Origin: JBKEAJ01 sp047974415
Lineage (GTDB): Bacteria; Bacteroidota; Bacteroidia; Bacteroidales; Prolixibacteraceae
Reading direction: 5' to 3'
DNA: 62,700 nt
Assembly (NCBI GenBank): GCA_047974415.1
Contig: JBKECH010000077.1
Coordinates: 1-62,700, forward strand
Shown here piece by piece: positions 35,075 through 43,715 of this stretch (positions are counted from its first letter, which is position 1; each line of letters opens with the position of its first letter). The translations under genes and the position numbers were made by a program. A model generated the notes under the pieces. That model saw nothing but the letters and a program-made list of their open reading frames with translations. It had not been told where the DNA came from and ran no database searches.

Positions 35075-35192
35075 TTTCATCTGTTTAAAATTCTGCAATA
35101 AGCAGTAAGCCTTAGACTTTATGCTTTTGCTGGTTTGTTAATCATCCTCCTGTGTGTAGTTAGGCTTATAGCTTACTGCATGAAGGTTTCAT
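35075..35192 (-). repeat. Leader element, copy A (in the hpf leader)
   Basis: On the minus strand the element runs from ATGAAACCTTCATGCAGTAA through the loop motif CACACAGGAGGATGATTAAC to GCAGAATTTTAAACAGATGA. The two arms pair as a long imperfect stem (GCAGTAAGCT... with ...AGCTTATTGC in the consensus; A has several changes). TTTCAT is present at both ends (6-bp direct repeat, plus strand). A nine-codon frame (ATG ATT AAC ... TAA) starts right after GGAGG. It is 65 bases before the hpf start, in the sense direction. The remaining 35193-35374 gap shows only a weak -7 like box. Confidence 0.8.
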
Positions 35193-35374
35193 GACATAAA
35201 TATAGTCAATTATTTTCTTCTAATACAAATTATTTTCCACTTTTGTTTATCTTTTTAAAACTCCTTTTTTACAAATACCCGACATCTATCTGGTAAACAA
35301 CGAATTAAAAAAAATACAATCCACGTCTAAATTAGGACTTTTCCTTTCTGTGTGTGAAGAATTATTTTTTCGAA

Positions 35375-36259
35375 TTAATCTTCCGCCCAAGGATGACTTT
35401 TTTTATAAACGCTTTTCAGTCTGTCTATTGTATTATGTGTATATACCTCCGTTGCAGAAAGGCTTTTATGCCCGAGTAGTTCTTTGACTGCATTTAAGTC
35501 TGCTCCATTATTTAGTAAATGCGTTGCATATGTATGTCGAAGAATGTGAGGGTTTACTTTACCCGAACTAGAAACTAGCTTCAGTATTTTACTTACAACT
35601 CGATATATTAGCATTGGGTAAGTTTGCTTACCTTTTGATGTTATTACAAAATACGGACTTTCTCCAATATCCTTTAATGTGGTTTTGTAATCTTGTAATT
35701 GAGATATAAAAGTCTTTGGAAATGGAATCAATCGTTGCTTCCTACCTTTGCCGATAACTTTAATAGTGCAGTTTAATAAATCTACGTCGTCTTTACGAAG
35801 ACTCACTAACTCTCCAACCCTCATTCCTGTCGCATAAAGCAACAACATTACAGCTCTATCTCGCTTACCCTCAAAACTATCGTTAAACAACTGTTTATTT
35901 CGAAACATCATGTCCATCTCTTTAGTCTTAACAAAGGTTGGCAGACGTTGTTGCATTTTTGGCAGACGCACCTGACCCAAGGGCTCTGTAGCGATACCCT
36001 CCGTTTGTAGGTATCTGTGAAAAACTCGAAGAACTGAGACCTTACGACGTACGCTCTTTGGTGACAATCCGTTTTGCATCAGGCGAATTATCCAAAGCCT
36101 GATATTTACGACATTTATATGTGTAAATAAAAAATCTCCAAAATTTGAAGTGCAAAACTCTTCAAATTGCTGGAGATCTATTTTGTATGATTTTAGGGTA
36201 TTATTTGAATACCCCAATTCGTTAATCAAATACTTATAGAAAGATTCCTTGCTGTCCAT
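35375..36259 (-). CDS. Tyrosine recombinase, XerC/XerD type
   Basis: A 294-residue site-specific recombinase. The N-terminal SAM-like DNA-binding domain (FYKYLINELGYSNNTLKSYKIDL) is followed by the catalytic domain with Arg in YATGMRVGELVSLR, the HxLRHTYATHLL box, GHKSLSATEVYTH with the nucleophilic Tyr near the end. Size and motifs fit chromosome-dimer resolution enzymes. It lies 32 bases after rpsU, a neighbourhood common in Bacteroidota, so it is likely the housekeeping XerC rather than a mobile integrase. Confidence 0.88.
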   Translation of the reverse strand: MDSKESFYKYLINELGYSNNTLKSYKIDLQQFEEFCTSNFGDFLFTHINVVNIRLWIIRLMQNGLSPKSVRRKVSVLRVFHRYLQTEGIATEPLGQVRLPKMQQRLPTFVKTKEMDMMFRNKQLFNDSFEGKRDRAVMLLLYATGMRVGELVSLRKDDVDLLNCTIKVIGKGRKQRLIPFPKTFISQLQDYKTTLKDIGESPYFVITSKGKQTYPMLIYRVVSKILKLVSSSGKVNPHILRHTYATHLLNNGADLNAVKELLGHKSLSATEVYTHNTIDRLKSVYKKSHPWAED

Positions 36260-36291
36260 ATCTACATATATACACAGGAATCACTGCAGAA

Positions 36292-36483
36292 TTACTCTTC
36301 GCTCCCTCTGAGTTGTTGAATATAGATGGCTTTTTTTACCTCTTCTCTACGTCTAACGCTATACTTAATGAACGCCTGACGTCTACGCACCTCTCTCACT
36401 ACGCCTGTTTTTTCAAATTTCCTTTTGAACCTTTTTAGGGCGCGTTCTATATTCTCGCCATCTTTTACCGGAACGATAATCAT
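36292..36483 (-). CDS. rpsU: Ribosomal protein S21
   Basis: A 63-residue 30S protein. It has the family start MIIVPVKDGENIERALKRFKRKFEK and a strongly basic helical tail (RRRQAFIKYSVRRREEVKKA). It is preceded by a full two-box promoter and followed directly by the recombinase gene. Confidence 0.95.
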   Translation of the reverse strand: MIIVPVKDGENIERALKRFKRKFEKTGVVREVRRRQAFIKYSVRRREEVKKAIYIQQLRGSEE

Positions 36484-36524
36484 ACTTCTATTGTTTAAAT
36501 TTTTTGTTTTTATTTTTCTGACTG

Positions 36525-36554
36525 CAAAAGTACTTATTTTTATTCTTCTTGCAA
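36525..36554 (-). promoter_or_regulatory. Promoter of rpsU-xerC
   Basis: The minus strand shows TTG, 19 bases, then TACTTTTG, a good match to the Bacteroidota vegetative promoter. Transcription would begin near 36518, about 35 bases before rpsU. Confidence 0.75.
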
Positions 36555-36592
36555 GTATCTTTTGAAAAATATTTTGTCTTCTATTTTCTATT

Positions 36593-36748
36593 TATCCCTG
36601 ATTATGCATTAGAGGGCTGTAATGAGTGCTCAAAGCTAGTTAAAATAAAGCTTTTGTCGACAGGGGCATAGCACCATAAAAGTTAGCGAGGTATTTATTT
36701 TGAAGAGATTTGGGCATGTAGCAGGCAAGCTAACGATATTCTGGGTTT
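36593..36748. repeat. Palindromic intergenic repeat, long copy R4
   Basis: The ends match the R family (ATCCCTGATTATGCATTAGAG on the left, GGCATGTAGCAGGCAAGCTA and ATATTCTGGGTTT on the right), but about 90 bases of extra sequence separate the halves. The left half and the right half together would close the hairpin seen in R1 and R6. It fills most of the gap between rpsU and the NhaC gene. Confidence 0.5.
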
Positions 36749-36755
36749 GTATTTA

Positions 36756-38183
36756 CTAGAACTTGTTTCTTCTTATTCTGATGTTAAACACTGCAAATAT
36801 AATAGACATTAGCGGACTTAGGAGATTGAAAAAGCAATATGGCAAATAAGACAAAGTAGCTACTCCTAACACTTTTGCCTGCGTTGCTCCACAACTATTC
36901 CACGGCACTAACACCGATGTGATAGTACCAGAATCTTCTAATGAGCGACTTAGCACCTCTGGTGCCAGCCCTCGTTTCCTAAAGGCTCCGCTATATAAAC
37001 GACCTGGGACAACTATTGCAAGGTATTGGTCTGACACTACAATATTGAAGAAAATACAAGTAACAACTGTAGATGTAACCAGTCCCCCTGCAGAGGTAAC
37101 TTTTTTTACTAGTGGCGACACCAAAGTCTGCAACAAACCGCCTCCTTCCATCACTCCACCAAAGAACATCGCCGAAAGGATTAACCAGACAGTATTTAGC
37201 ATGCCCTGCATTCCTGCTGTAGAAAGCAGTTCCGATATGTTTGTATCCGTAGTATCAATACGGAAGCCTTCGAACATTGCAGTAAAGCAACCTTTGTAAG
37301 AGGACACTAATAAGTTATGCCCTTTGCCTGCAACTTGCTCTATCAATTCAGGTTGAAAAATTATGGCACAAACACAACCGACAAGAGAGCCTATCATCAA
37401 GGCTGGAAGCGCTGGAGTCTTCAAAGCAATTATCACAAATAATGAAACAGGAACCAACAGTAGCCATGGTGTAACATTAACGCTCTCGGAAATAACAGTC
37501 CTGAAATGCTCTATCTCTGTCATACTAACACCCGAGCCTTGCCCAGCACCAATAAAGGTAAATATCAATAGACTTATCAATATGGATGGCACAGTGGTAA
37601 ACATCATGTATCGAATATGCTTGAACAAATCTGTTCCTGCCATAGACGATGCCAAATTGGTAGTATCACTCAATGGTGAAATCTTATCACCAAAATAGGC
37701 TCCGCTTATAACAGCCCCCGCAACAATTGCTTTATCAAACTGAAATGCATCACCCACACCAAGCAACGCAACGCCTATTGTGGCAATAGTAGACCAAGAA
37801 CTGCCCGTTATGACCGACACTATCGCACAAATAATAACTGTTGAGGGCAAGAAAAATTCGGGCCTTAGCAAGTTCAGACCATAATATATTAGTGTCGGCA
37901 CTGTTCCACTTATCAGCCATGTCCCTACTAACGAGCCTATAAATAGGAGTATAAGTACTGATGGCATTGCCTTCCCTATTGAATATAAAACCCCTTCGAA
38001 CACTACATCCCAATCTCCTCCTAACCACCATATTATCAAAGCTCCTACAAATCCAGCAAGCAGTAATGCCAGTTGATTAGGTCCCGATAGAGAGTCTTCA
38101 AAGATTACAACATTTACAGATAGTAGAATACTCAGAAAAATTATAGGCAACAGTGCCTTGAAGTAGTTTAGATTCTTTTTCAT
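36756..38183 (-). CDS. Na+/H+ antiporter, NhaC family
   Basis: A 475-residue inner-membrane protein with about eleven hydrophobic segments. The motifs GSSWSTIATIGVALLGVG and GAVISGAYFGDKISPLSDTTNLA are typical of NhaC antiporters and related exchangers; the second repeats in the C-terminal half as VVSDQYLAIVVPGRLY and PWNSCGATQAKVLGV. NhaC members export Na+ (or exchange malate and lactate in MleN); substrate is not decided by sequence alone. The start lies 10 bases after the PorE-like stop. Confidence 0.88.
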   Translation of the reverse strand: MKKNLNYFKALLPIIFLSILLSVNVVIFEDSLSGPNQLALLLAGFVGALIIWWLGGDWDVVFEGVLYSIGKAMPSVLILLFIGSLVGTWLISGTVPTLIYYGLNLLRPEFFLPSTVIICAIVSVITGSSWSTIATIGVALLGVGDAFQFDKAIVAGAVISGAYFGDKISPLSDTTNLASSMAGTDLFKHIRYMMFTTVPSILISLLIFTFIGAGQGSGVSMTEIEHFRTVISESVNVTPWLLLVPVSLFVIIALKTPALPALMIGSLVGCVCAIIFQPELIEQVAGKGHNLLVSSYKGCFTAMFEGFRIDTTDTNISELLSTAGMQGMLNTVWLILSAMFFGGVMEGGGLLQTLVSPLVKKVTSAGGLVTSTVVTCIFFNIVVSDQYLAIVVPGRLYSGAFRKRGLAPEVLSRSLEDSGTITSVLVPWNSCGATQAKVLGVATLSYLPYCFFNLLSPLMSIIFAVFNIRIRRNKF

Positions 38184-38192
38184 CCTACTACC

Positions 38193-40187
38193 CTAATCAT
38201 CAAAATCGTTACTTAGCACCCTAAACTCTATACGCCTATTGAGCATCCTCGCCACTTCTTGTTGTTCTTTCAACAAGCTTTCTATGAAAGCCTCTGAAAG
38301 TATTTGTCCCTCTTTTAGATATGAGTATTCTTTTGCTATTTCTTTATTTACAGTCTTTGGCCATGTTTCGCCATAGCCCTTAGCAATCAATCTTTGAGAG
38401 TTAACATTCCCTTCTGATATTAAGTAATTTACGACTGACTGAGCTCGTTTTTGCGACAATTGAGAATTGGATGTCGAGCTACCAATGTGGTCTGTATGTG
38501 CCATCAACTCTATTGTTATACTCGGGTTCGTTTTTAGCAAAGTTACTAAACTGTCTAATGCTCCTCTTGACTCTGGTAACAACTCCCATTTACCAAACTC
38601 AAAGTATATATTATCAAGTTTTATGGGGTCGCGAGTTGGCGTTAGCGATAAATCAACGTGAAACAACTTGCTCTCTTCGACGCCCATGGTCGAAAATGTA
38701 TCTTTTGCATTTAGATATCCGTCTTTGTAAGCGGCTACTACATAGCGTACTTCTGGTTTAAGCAAAGTATTAAACTCTCCTTTAACAGCGCTAATTTTCA
38801 AGTTTGTTCCATCGGTACCTATAAGCCTTACTGTTGCACCATCCATCTGTGAAGAAGTGCCGTCATCCAGCACTCGCCCAAAAAGCTCCTGCTTAATCGG
38901 AGGAATCATGAAACTATATATATCATCGTTTCTAGAGCCTTCTCTATTGGATGTAAACATCCCTTGTTCTAGGCTCTTGTCAAAAAACACTATACCAAAG
39001 TCGTCTCCAGAGGAGTTAAACGGCACTCCCATGTTTACAATCTCCTCCACGTTATTTATGTCTTTATCAACTCTAAAAACATCAAGTCCTCCCATGCTAG
39101 GTTGACCATCAGAGCTAAAATATAAAGTGCCTTGGGGGTCCACATACGGGAACATTTCATTACCTGGAGTATTTATTCCTGCACCCATATTTATAGGAGC
39201 TCCCCACTCTCCTCCACCATCAGCCTTCATCGACTTCCAGATGTCATTCCCCCCATAACCTCCTCTTCTGTCAGACACAAAATACAAGGTGTTCCCATCT
39301 GGACTCAGCGCAGGATGAGCCACCACCAACGAATCCGCATCAAGTTTAACTCTCTGAGGATCTGAATAATTACCTCGCGTTTGATTGGTAACATATATAG
39401 CAGATGAAATATCCGTTTGCTTATCATACTGACAACGAGTAAAATATATAACCGAGCCATCGCTCGACACCGACACTGCCCCTTCGTCATCGTCTGTATC
39501 AATGACCCCATTAGCCTCCAGAACTCGGGGAGATTCCCATGCCAGTTCTTCTCTATTGAATCGCGAATAAAAAATATCATAATGCAATTCTCCTGTAACT
39601 GCACTTTTTGATTTTCCTGTAGTCCCTCGTCTGTTTGAGGAAAATATTATTTCCGCTTCTTTATTTCCTAAGTACTGCGAACAAAAATCGTTGGCATAAG
39701 AGTTTACCTCTTTCAGGTTCTCAACTACATACGGATGTGTCGCACTTGTCCATGACTCGATATTGCTACACGCTTGGAACCCATTTTTTGCTAATCTATT
39801 ATTTTCCTCCTGACTTAACACGGTTGCATATAGTTCTTTTGCGTCTTCGTAGTTGTCATTAGTCTTTAGCATGTCAGCGTAGTGCAGTAATGCGTCTAGC
39901 CCTCCGTGATTTCTGCCAATGGTATTTTTATACCACGCTCGCGAATTATCATAGCGTCCGTACTTTCGATAGCATTCGGCAAGTTTTAAATACACTTCAC
40001 TTCTTGAGTTAGACACTTTTTTCTTTCCTGCTTTGCGATATTTATGCGTTGCTTTTTCGTACAAGCCTCTTTTATAGGCCTTATCTCCATGATTCATATA
40101 ATATTGGGCTGAGCACCCTAGAAGAAAAAAAGACACAATCATCGACACCACTAATGTTCTAAACCTCATGCTACTGATTTTTAACAA
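38193..40187 (-). CDS. PorE-like envelope protein (TPR, propeller, CRD, OmpA)
   Basis: A 664-residue lipoprotein (VSMIVSFFLLGCSAQ). Domains in order: TPR repeats (about 25-140), a PD40/WD40-like propeller (about 160-410, with YFVSDRRGGYGGNDIW and YFSSDGQPSMGGLDVF blades), a carboxypeptidase-regulatory-like beta-sandwich (about 425-510), and an OmpA C-terminal domain (about 525-660, IELMAHTDHIGSSTSN, NRRIEF). This order is that of PorE, a peptidoglycan-binding part of the type IX secretion system in Porphyromonas. That role is inference from architecture; other T9SS genes are not in the window. Confidence 0.8.
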   Translation of the reverse strand: MLKISSMRFRTLVVSMIVSFFLLGCSAQYYMNHGDKAYKRGLYEKATHKYRKAGKKKVSNSRSEVYLKLAECYRKYGRYDNSRAWYKNTIGRNHGGLDALLHYADMLKTNDNYEDAKELYATVLSQEENNRLAKNGFQACSNIESWTSATHPYVVENLKEVNSYANDFCSQYLGNKEAEIIFSSNRRGTTGKSKSAVTGELHYDIFYSRFNREELAWESPRVLEANGVIDTDDDEGAVSVSSDGSVIYFTRCQYDKQTDISSAIYVTNQTRGNYSDPQRVKLDADSLVVAHPALSPDGNTLYFVSDRRGGYGGNDIWKSMKADGGGEWGAPINMGAGINTPGNEMFPYVDPQGTLYFSSDGQPSMGGLDVFRVDKDINNVEEIVNMGVPFNSSGDDFGIVFFDKSLEQGMFTSNREGSRNDDIYSFMIPPIKQELFGRVLDDGTSSQMDGATVRLIGTDGTNLKISAVKGEFNTLLKPEVRYVVAAYKDGYLNAKDTFSTMGVEESKLFHVDLSLTPTRDPIKLDNIYFEFGKWELLPESRGALDSLVTLLKTNPSITIELMAHTDHIGSSTSNSQLSQKRAQSVVNYLISEGNVNSQRLIAKGYGETWPKTVNKEIAKEYSYLKEGQILSEAFIESLLKEQQEVARMLNRRIEFRVLSNDFDD

Positions 40188-40341
40188 ATATTCCGTACAA
40201 AACTACTCCAAATTTGCTTATCCCCCAAAACACTCCTCAAGTCATCTACTGCGCGCCTATATATAGAAGCTTCATCATCTAAGTCCCCTGTATCCCAACC
40301 CCCTACAATACTTACATCTCAAGATGATTATCAACACTCAT

Positions 40342-40373
40342 AAAAAGGGTCATCCAAGAAAATTGGATGACCC
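40342..40373 (-). terminator. Terminator after the FadL-like gene
   Basis: GGGTCATCCAA and TTGGATGACCC form a perfect 11-bp stem with a 5-base loop, followed on the minus strand by TTTTTATG. It lies just after the stop at 40396. Confidence 0.9.
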
Positions 40374-40395
40374 TCAATAGCACCGAAATAATATT

Positions 40396-41910
40396 TTAAA
40401 ATTTAAATCCCAATGTCAACATAAGAAGATTATCCATTGTCCTATGTTTTAGTAGCGGATCGGTTTTTGGTTTTGATGAATAATACGGCAAGGAATAAGA
40501 TTCTGACCATCCTACTCTATAAGCCATATCTACATATGTAAACTTCCATCTATAACCAAACCCCACATTCAATGTCTGATAGAATGCGTCGGAGTTAGTA
40601 TTCGCCGAGTTATACGCCGAGGCATAGTATTCATAGCCTCCCCTCAATGTAAAGGCTGGTGCAACATTATACTCCCCTCCTATTCTGAAATTATGACCTC
40701 CTTTAAGAGCATTATCAATCATCCGATTAGCGTCGCCAAATTCCTTCTGATTGTTGAATTTCCCTTTGTTATAGCTAACATATTCATACTCCGCATTTAC
40801 GGAAGCAGACTTGCCAATAATGTAACTTCCACTCAGCAACACTCGCAATGGTGTTCTCAGATTGTAATCATATAAATTGCGATCCAAGGGCTCTATGTAG
40901 TATACTTCTTCTTGTTCATTTGTTGCTACATTGGTCTCATACAAAGATATGTCTGTCCAATAATCATCGCTAATTGCGTATAGAGTAGGAGTATGGAAGG
41001 CCAAGCCCAATCTCAAGGCATTATTCACCCTATAAATAGCCCCTATCTTGAGATTACATCCAACTCCAGATGTAAATATCTCCGAGTATTGATTATATTC
41101 ATTAAGAAAGGTCTCAGAACCATCGGGGAATATTGCGGTAGCATTTGATTGGGTAAGTTCCTCATGTTCTGTTATCCTAGAGTACTTCAAATCTTGTATC
41201 CCAAAGGTCGCCCCCACATAAAGCTTATTATTAAAATTCAATGCTCCAGATATGAACCATTCATTTATACGTCCTTTTTCATCAATTGTTCTAGTCACTT
41301 TCTGACCTTTATAGTCCCCTTCCTGAATCCTATTGGAATATCCCGAATTGGCATCTCCTTGAATGAGATCTAATCCCAGAGCGGCATCTGCGTCTATGCC
41401 AGAAATATTTGGCACTGGTAAATTGCCCACCTTATCAAACGTAGAGTTATTGTAAAAGTAAGTATAATGATCCAATAGAGAAGAGTTACCTCCTGAGGTA
41501 TGCATGTATTTGCGACTATTTAAGTCTGCCACTTTATTCATTCCAAAACCAAAGGCGCTACTTACTAACGAACCTCCACCCTTACTCGCAAATGGAGTGA
41601 TGTACGAAAACTGATTAATATGCATCCTCACGACATCGTCAGTTCCTGTATAGGCTCCACTAGTATTAGTATTATTGAAAGACAAGCCTGTAGAGAAATT
41701 AAACTCCCCTCGCCTATAAAGTCCGAGCCCAGCAGGGTTGGTAGTAGCATTAGAGGCATCGCCCCCTAAAGCACTTATGGAATTACCCATCGACGTTGCT
41801 CTTGCCGTTGCTTGGTACCTATTGGTTGATATACCAAGATAATCGTTTATATTCTGAGCACTTAGTGCAAATGGCACTAGCGCAAATAACAACAAAACTA
41901 TATTCTTCAT
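40396..41910 (-). CDS. Outer-membrane transport-type protein (OMPP1/FadL-like)
   Basis: A 504-residue outer-membrane beta-barrel candidate. With the start at 41910 it begins MKNIVLLLFALVPFALSAQ, a signal peptide. The mature N terminus has ARATSMGNSISALGGDASNA and NPAGLGLYRRGEF, the plug-like segment of FadL/TodX-family proteins, followed by many aromatic beta strands ending in TLGFKF with a terminal Phe. The longer TTG-started frame (to 41928) reads through the leader element and is unlikely. Substrate unknown; similar genes are often named hemin receptor without proof. Its leader holds element B. Confidence 0.78.
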   Translation of the reverse strand: MKNIVLLLFALVPFALSAQNINDYLGISTNRYQATARATSMGNSISALGGDASNATTNPAGLGLYRRGEFNFSTGLSFNNTNTSGAYTGTDDVVRMHINQFSYITPFASKGGGSLVSSAFGFGMNKVADLNSRKYMHTSGGNSSLLDHYTYFYNNSTFDKVGNLPVPNISGIDADAALGLDLIQGDANSGYSNRIQEGDYKGQKVTRTIDEKGRINEWFISGALNFNNKLYVGATFGIQDLKYSRITEHEELTQSNATAIFPDGSETFLNEYNQYSEIFTSGVGCNLKIGAIYRVNNALRLGLAFHTPTLYAISDDYWTDISLYETNVATNEQEEVYYIEPLDRNLYDYNLRTPLRVLLSGSYIIGKSASVNAEYEYVSYNKGKFNNQKEFGDANRMIDNALKGGHNFRIGGEYNVAPAFTLRGGYEYYASAYNSANTNSDAFYQTLNVGFGYRWKFTYVDMAYRVGWSESYSLPYYSSKPKTDPLLKHRTMDNLLMLTLGFKF

Positions 41911-42030
41911 CTGTTTAAAATTCTGCAATAAGCTGTAAGCTATAGGCTTTATGCTTTTGCTGGTTTATTAATCATCCTCCTGTGTGCAGTTAGGTTTATA
42001 GCCTACTGCATAAAGGTTTTCATCTGTTTA
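41906..42030 (-). repeat. Leader element, copy B (abuts the FadL-like start codon)
   Basis: On the minus strand the element begins after TAAACAGATGAAAACCTTTA and ends GCAGAATTTTAAACAG directly before the gene's ATGAAG. TAAACAGATGAA (12 bases) is exactly repeated at the two ends (42019-42030 and 41906-41917). The arms GCAGTAGGCTATAAAC and GCTTATTGC with neighbours form a long imperfect stem; the loop holds CACACAGGAGGATGATTAAT. It lies in the sense direction. Confidence 0.85.
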
Positions 42031-42160
42031 CGACTTTACTAGCAACTGCTAACCAGTAGATTACGACTAACAGTTGTTTTTTTTGATTTTCAATGTTTTC
42101 TTTCCTTGTTTATAATCACCCTTCTGTGTGCCAAAATTTATTAGGCATAAAGATTCCGTT
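42031..42160 (-). repeat. Older decayed leader element, copy B2
   Basis: Directly upstream of element B the minus strand carries a second, worn version: AAACAAACGGAATCTTTATG (compare AAACAGATGAAAACCTTTAT) near 42145-42165 and CACACAGAAGGGTGATTATA at 42111-42130 (compare CACACAGGAGGATGATTATA), ending in the TAAACAGATGAA shared with B. The 27-base stretch 42104-42130 differs by one base from 55657-55683. The rest of the 42160-42333 gap shows nothing I can name. Confidence 0.6.
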
Positions 42161-42333
42161 TGTTTATAATTTATTTGCTAATGAATATCTAAGTAGTAAG
42201 ATTTTTTTAATTGGAGTCTCTCAATAAATCCAAGAATCTTAGCTAAAAAAAACAAGTCATTAAGGAGTGTGTCATTATATAAAGTAAACGCTGACACCGA
42301 CCTTTATCCGACTCTAAATTATGATAACTCTAC

Positions 42334-43626
42334 TCAGTGACGTCCTCCACCACCTCTAGACGAGCCCATACTTCTGCTACCGCCAGAACTCATGCCTGAA
42401 GAACGACTGCCGCCAAAAGAACCTGACGACCGACTGTAGCTTCCACTGGACCGTGATGTCGATGATGGTCTGCTATACGAAGAACCACTACGACTTGAAC
42501 TCGACCTATTGTATGATGAATTAATTCTGCCTGAACTTGGTTTGCTATAAGATGAGCTCCTCGAATTTGAACTTCTCGAATAAGTACCCGAGCTCGAACG
42601 ACGTGTTGCCGAACTACTTCTTGATACTGTACTCGGACGTGTTGCCCCCACTCTAGAACCCGAATTAATAGTCCTTGTTGTAGCCGATGAATTTCTAATG
42701 GTCGTAGAAGGGCGCGAACTGATTGTTCCTCTTGATGTTGCAACCCTCGAACCACTGCTGTTGCGAGTGTCCATCCTTGTTGTAGCTACTCTAGAAACTG
42801 AGCCCGAACGACTTGTTGCTGCTCTGCTGGTACTAGAACCTGACCTACTAGTCGCTACTCTGCCCGTGCTTGACTCCGAACGTGATGTTGCTGTGCGCCC
42901 CACTGTGCTGTTTGAATAACGGCTGTTTGTAGGATTACGGCTCACATGTCTTGCTCCGTAGGTGTAGTTATTAGAGTAATAAGCTCCGTTCCAATGAGCA
43001 TGTCCCCAGCCAGGTCCATAGTAGTCCCAGCCAGCACCATAATAACCACATCCCCAATATGGATAATTCCAGCCCCAACCTGCTCCATAATAGCCCCCAT
43101 AACTCCAATATGGGTTATACCATGACGAGTAGCCCCAATAAGGGTAGCCCCAACCAAGTCCTACTGAAAAATTCCACGAGGGTGTATTATCAACTATTAC
43201 CACTTGATCGGGCTCATATACATACACGTCATGGAAATTCCTCAATCGTGCTGTATACGATAACTCTTCGTCATCAACATAGTAGTTATTAATAGTGTAA
43301 TCACTTTCTCCATCATAATATAAGGTTGTATCGGTCTTGTTTTTACCAAGAGTTTTCAAATTCTGAAGCTGAACATCTACATACTCATCACTAGTCTTGC
43401 CGTCAGCTATAAAGTTCTGCATGGTCTTAGTGCCATCTTCATTATCAGTGATGTGAGAAATCACAACTTGCTCATTCTCTTTGGAAGTACTTTCGCGTTG
43501 ACTCGTTGTCGCAACAGACTCGCCTGGCACGTAATATGAATCATCGTAGCTCCCTGCTTGCTGACTAGCGACACAACTTGTCATTAATGTCAACAAGCCA
43601 ATTCCTGTTATCATTCTAGTTTTCAT
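42334..43626 (-). CDS. Ser/Arg-rich repetitive lipoprotein
   Basis: A 430-residue lipoprotein with lipobox LMTSC. Residues about 25-150 are acidic and globular (PSWNFSVGLGWGYPYWGYS starts the next part). Residues about 150-225 are a Trp/Tyr/Gly-rich run (YYGAGWGWNYPYWG). From about 225 to the end the protein is almost only Ser, Arg, Thr and Gly (SRSGSSTSRAATSRSGS, SSRSGSSYSRP, ending GGGGRH), which makes it strongly basic. No family is recognised beyond low complexity. It may bind acidic polymers such as LPS or extracellular DNA; that is speculation. It is preceded by the diverged leader element E. Confidence 0.7.
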   Translation of the reverse strand: MKTRMITGIGLLTLMTSCVASQQAGSYDDSYYVPGESVATTSQRESTSKENEQVVISHITDNEDGTKTMQNFIADGKTSDEYVDVQLQNLKTLGKNKTDTTLYYDGESDYTINNYYVDDEELSYTARLRNFHDVYVYEPDQVVIVDNTPSWNFSVGLGWGYPYWGYSSWYNPYWSYGGYYGAGWGWNYPYWGCGYYGAGWDYYGPGWGHAHWNGAYYSNNYTYGARHVSRNPTNSRYSNSTVGRTATSRSESSTGRVATSRSGSSTSRAATSRSGSVSRVATTRMDTRNSSGSRVATSRGTISSRPSTTIRNSSATTRTINSGSRVGATRPSTVSRSSSATRRSSSGTYSRSSNSRSSSYSKPSSGRINSSYNRSSSSRSGSSYSRPSSTSRSSGSYSRSSGSFGGSRSSGMSSGGSRSMGSSRGGGGRH

Positions 43627-43715
43627 ATCCTTGTAATTTAATTTCTAGCCACTAGCCAATGGCTATTAGCTTTTGCTGTTTCTAATCATTATTCTAATAT
43701 GCCTCTATACTTAGA
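43627..43715 (-). repeat. Diverged leader element, copy E
   Basis: The minus strand reads AGAATAATGATTAGAAACAG, then CAAAAGCTAATAGCC and an inverted repeat TAGCCATTGGCTA, ending TTACAAGGATATGAAAAC, where ATGAAA is the start of the Ser/Arg-rich lipoprotein gene. The order and several blocks (ATGATTARAAAC, CAGCAAAAGC) match elements A-D. It again lies in the sense direction and abuts the start codon. The left half is not recognisable. Confidence 0.5.

Noticed and set aside
35375..36259. Tyrosine recombinase as an integrase of a mobile island
   Set aside because: It sits with rpsU under a housekeeping promoter, has XerC-like size and motifs, and no attachment repeats or cargo were found beside it.
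42390..42919. Repeat-like pattern that could suggest a CRISPR array or tandem repeats
   Set aside because: It is the Ser/Arg low-complexity coding tail; units vary in length and sequence and no spacers exist. No CRISPR array was seen in the window.
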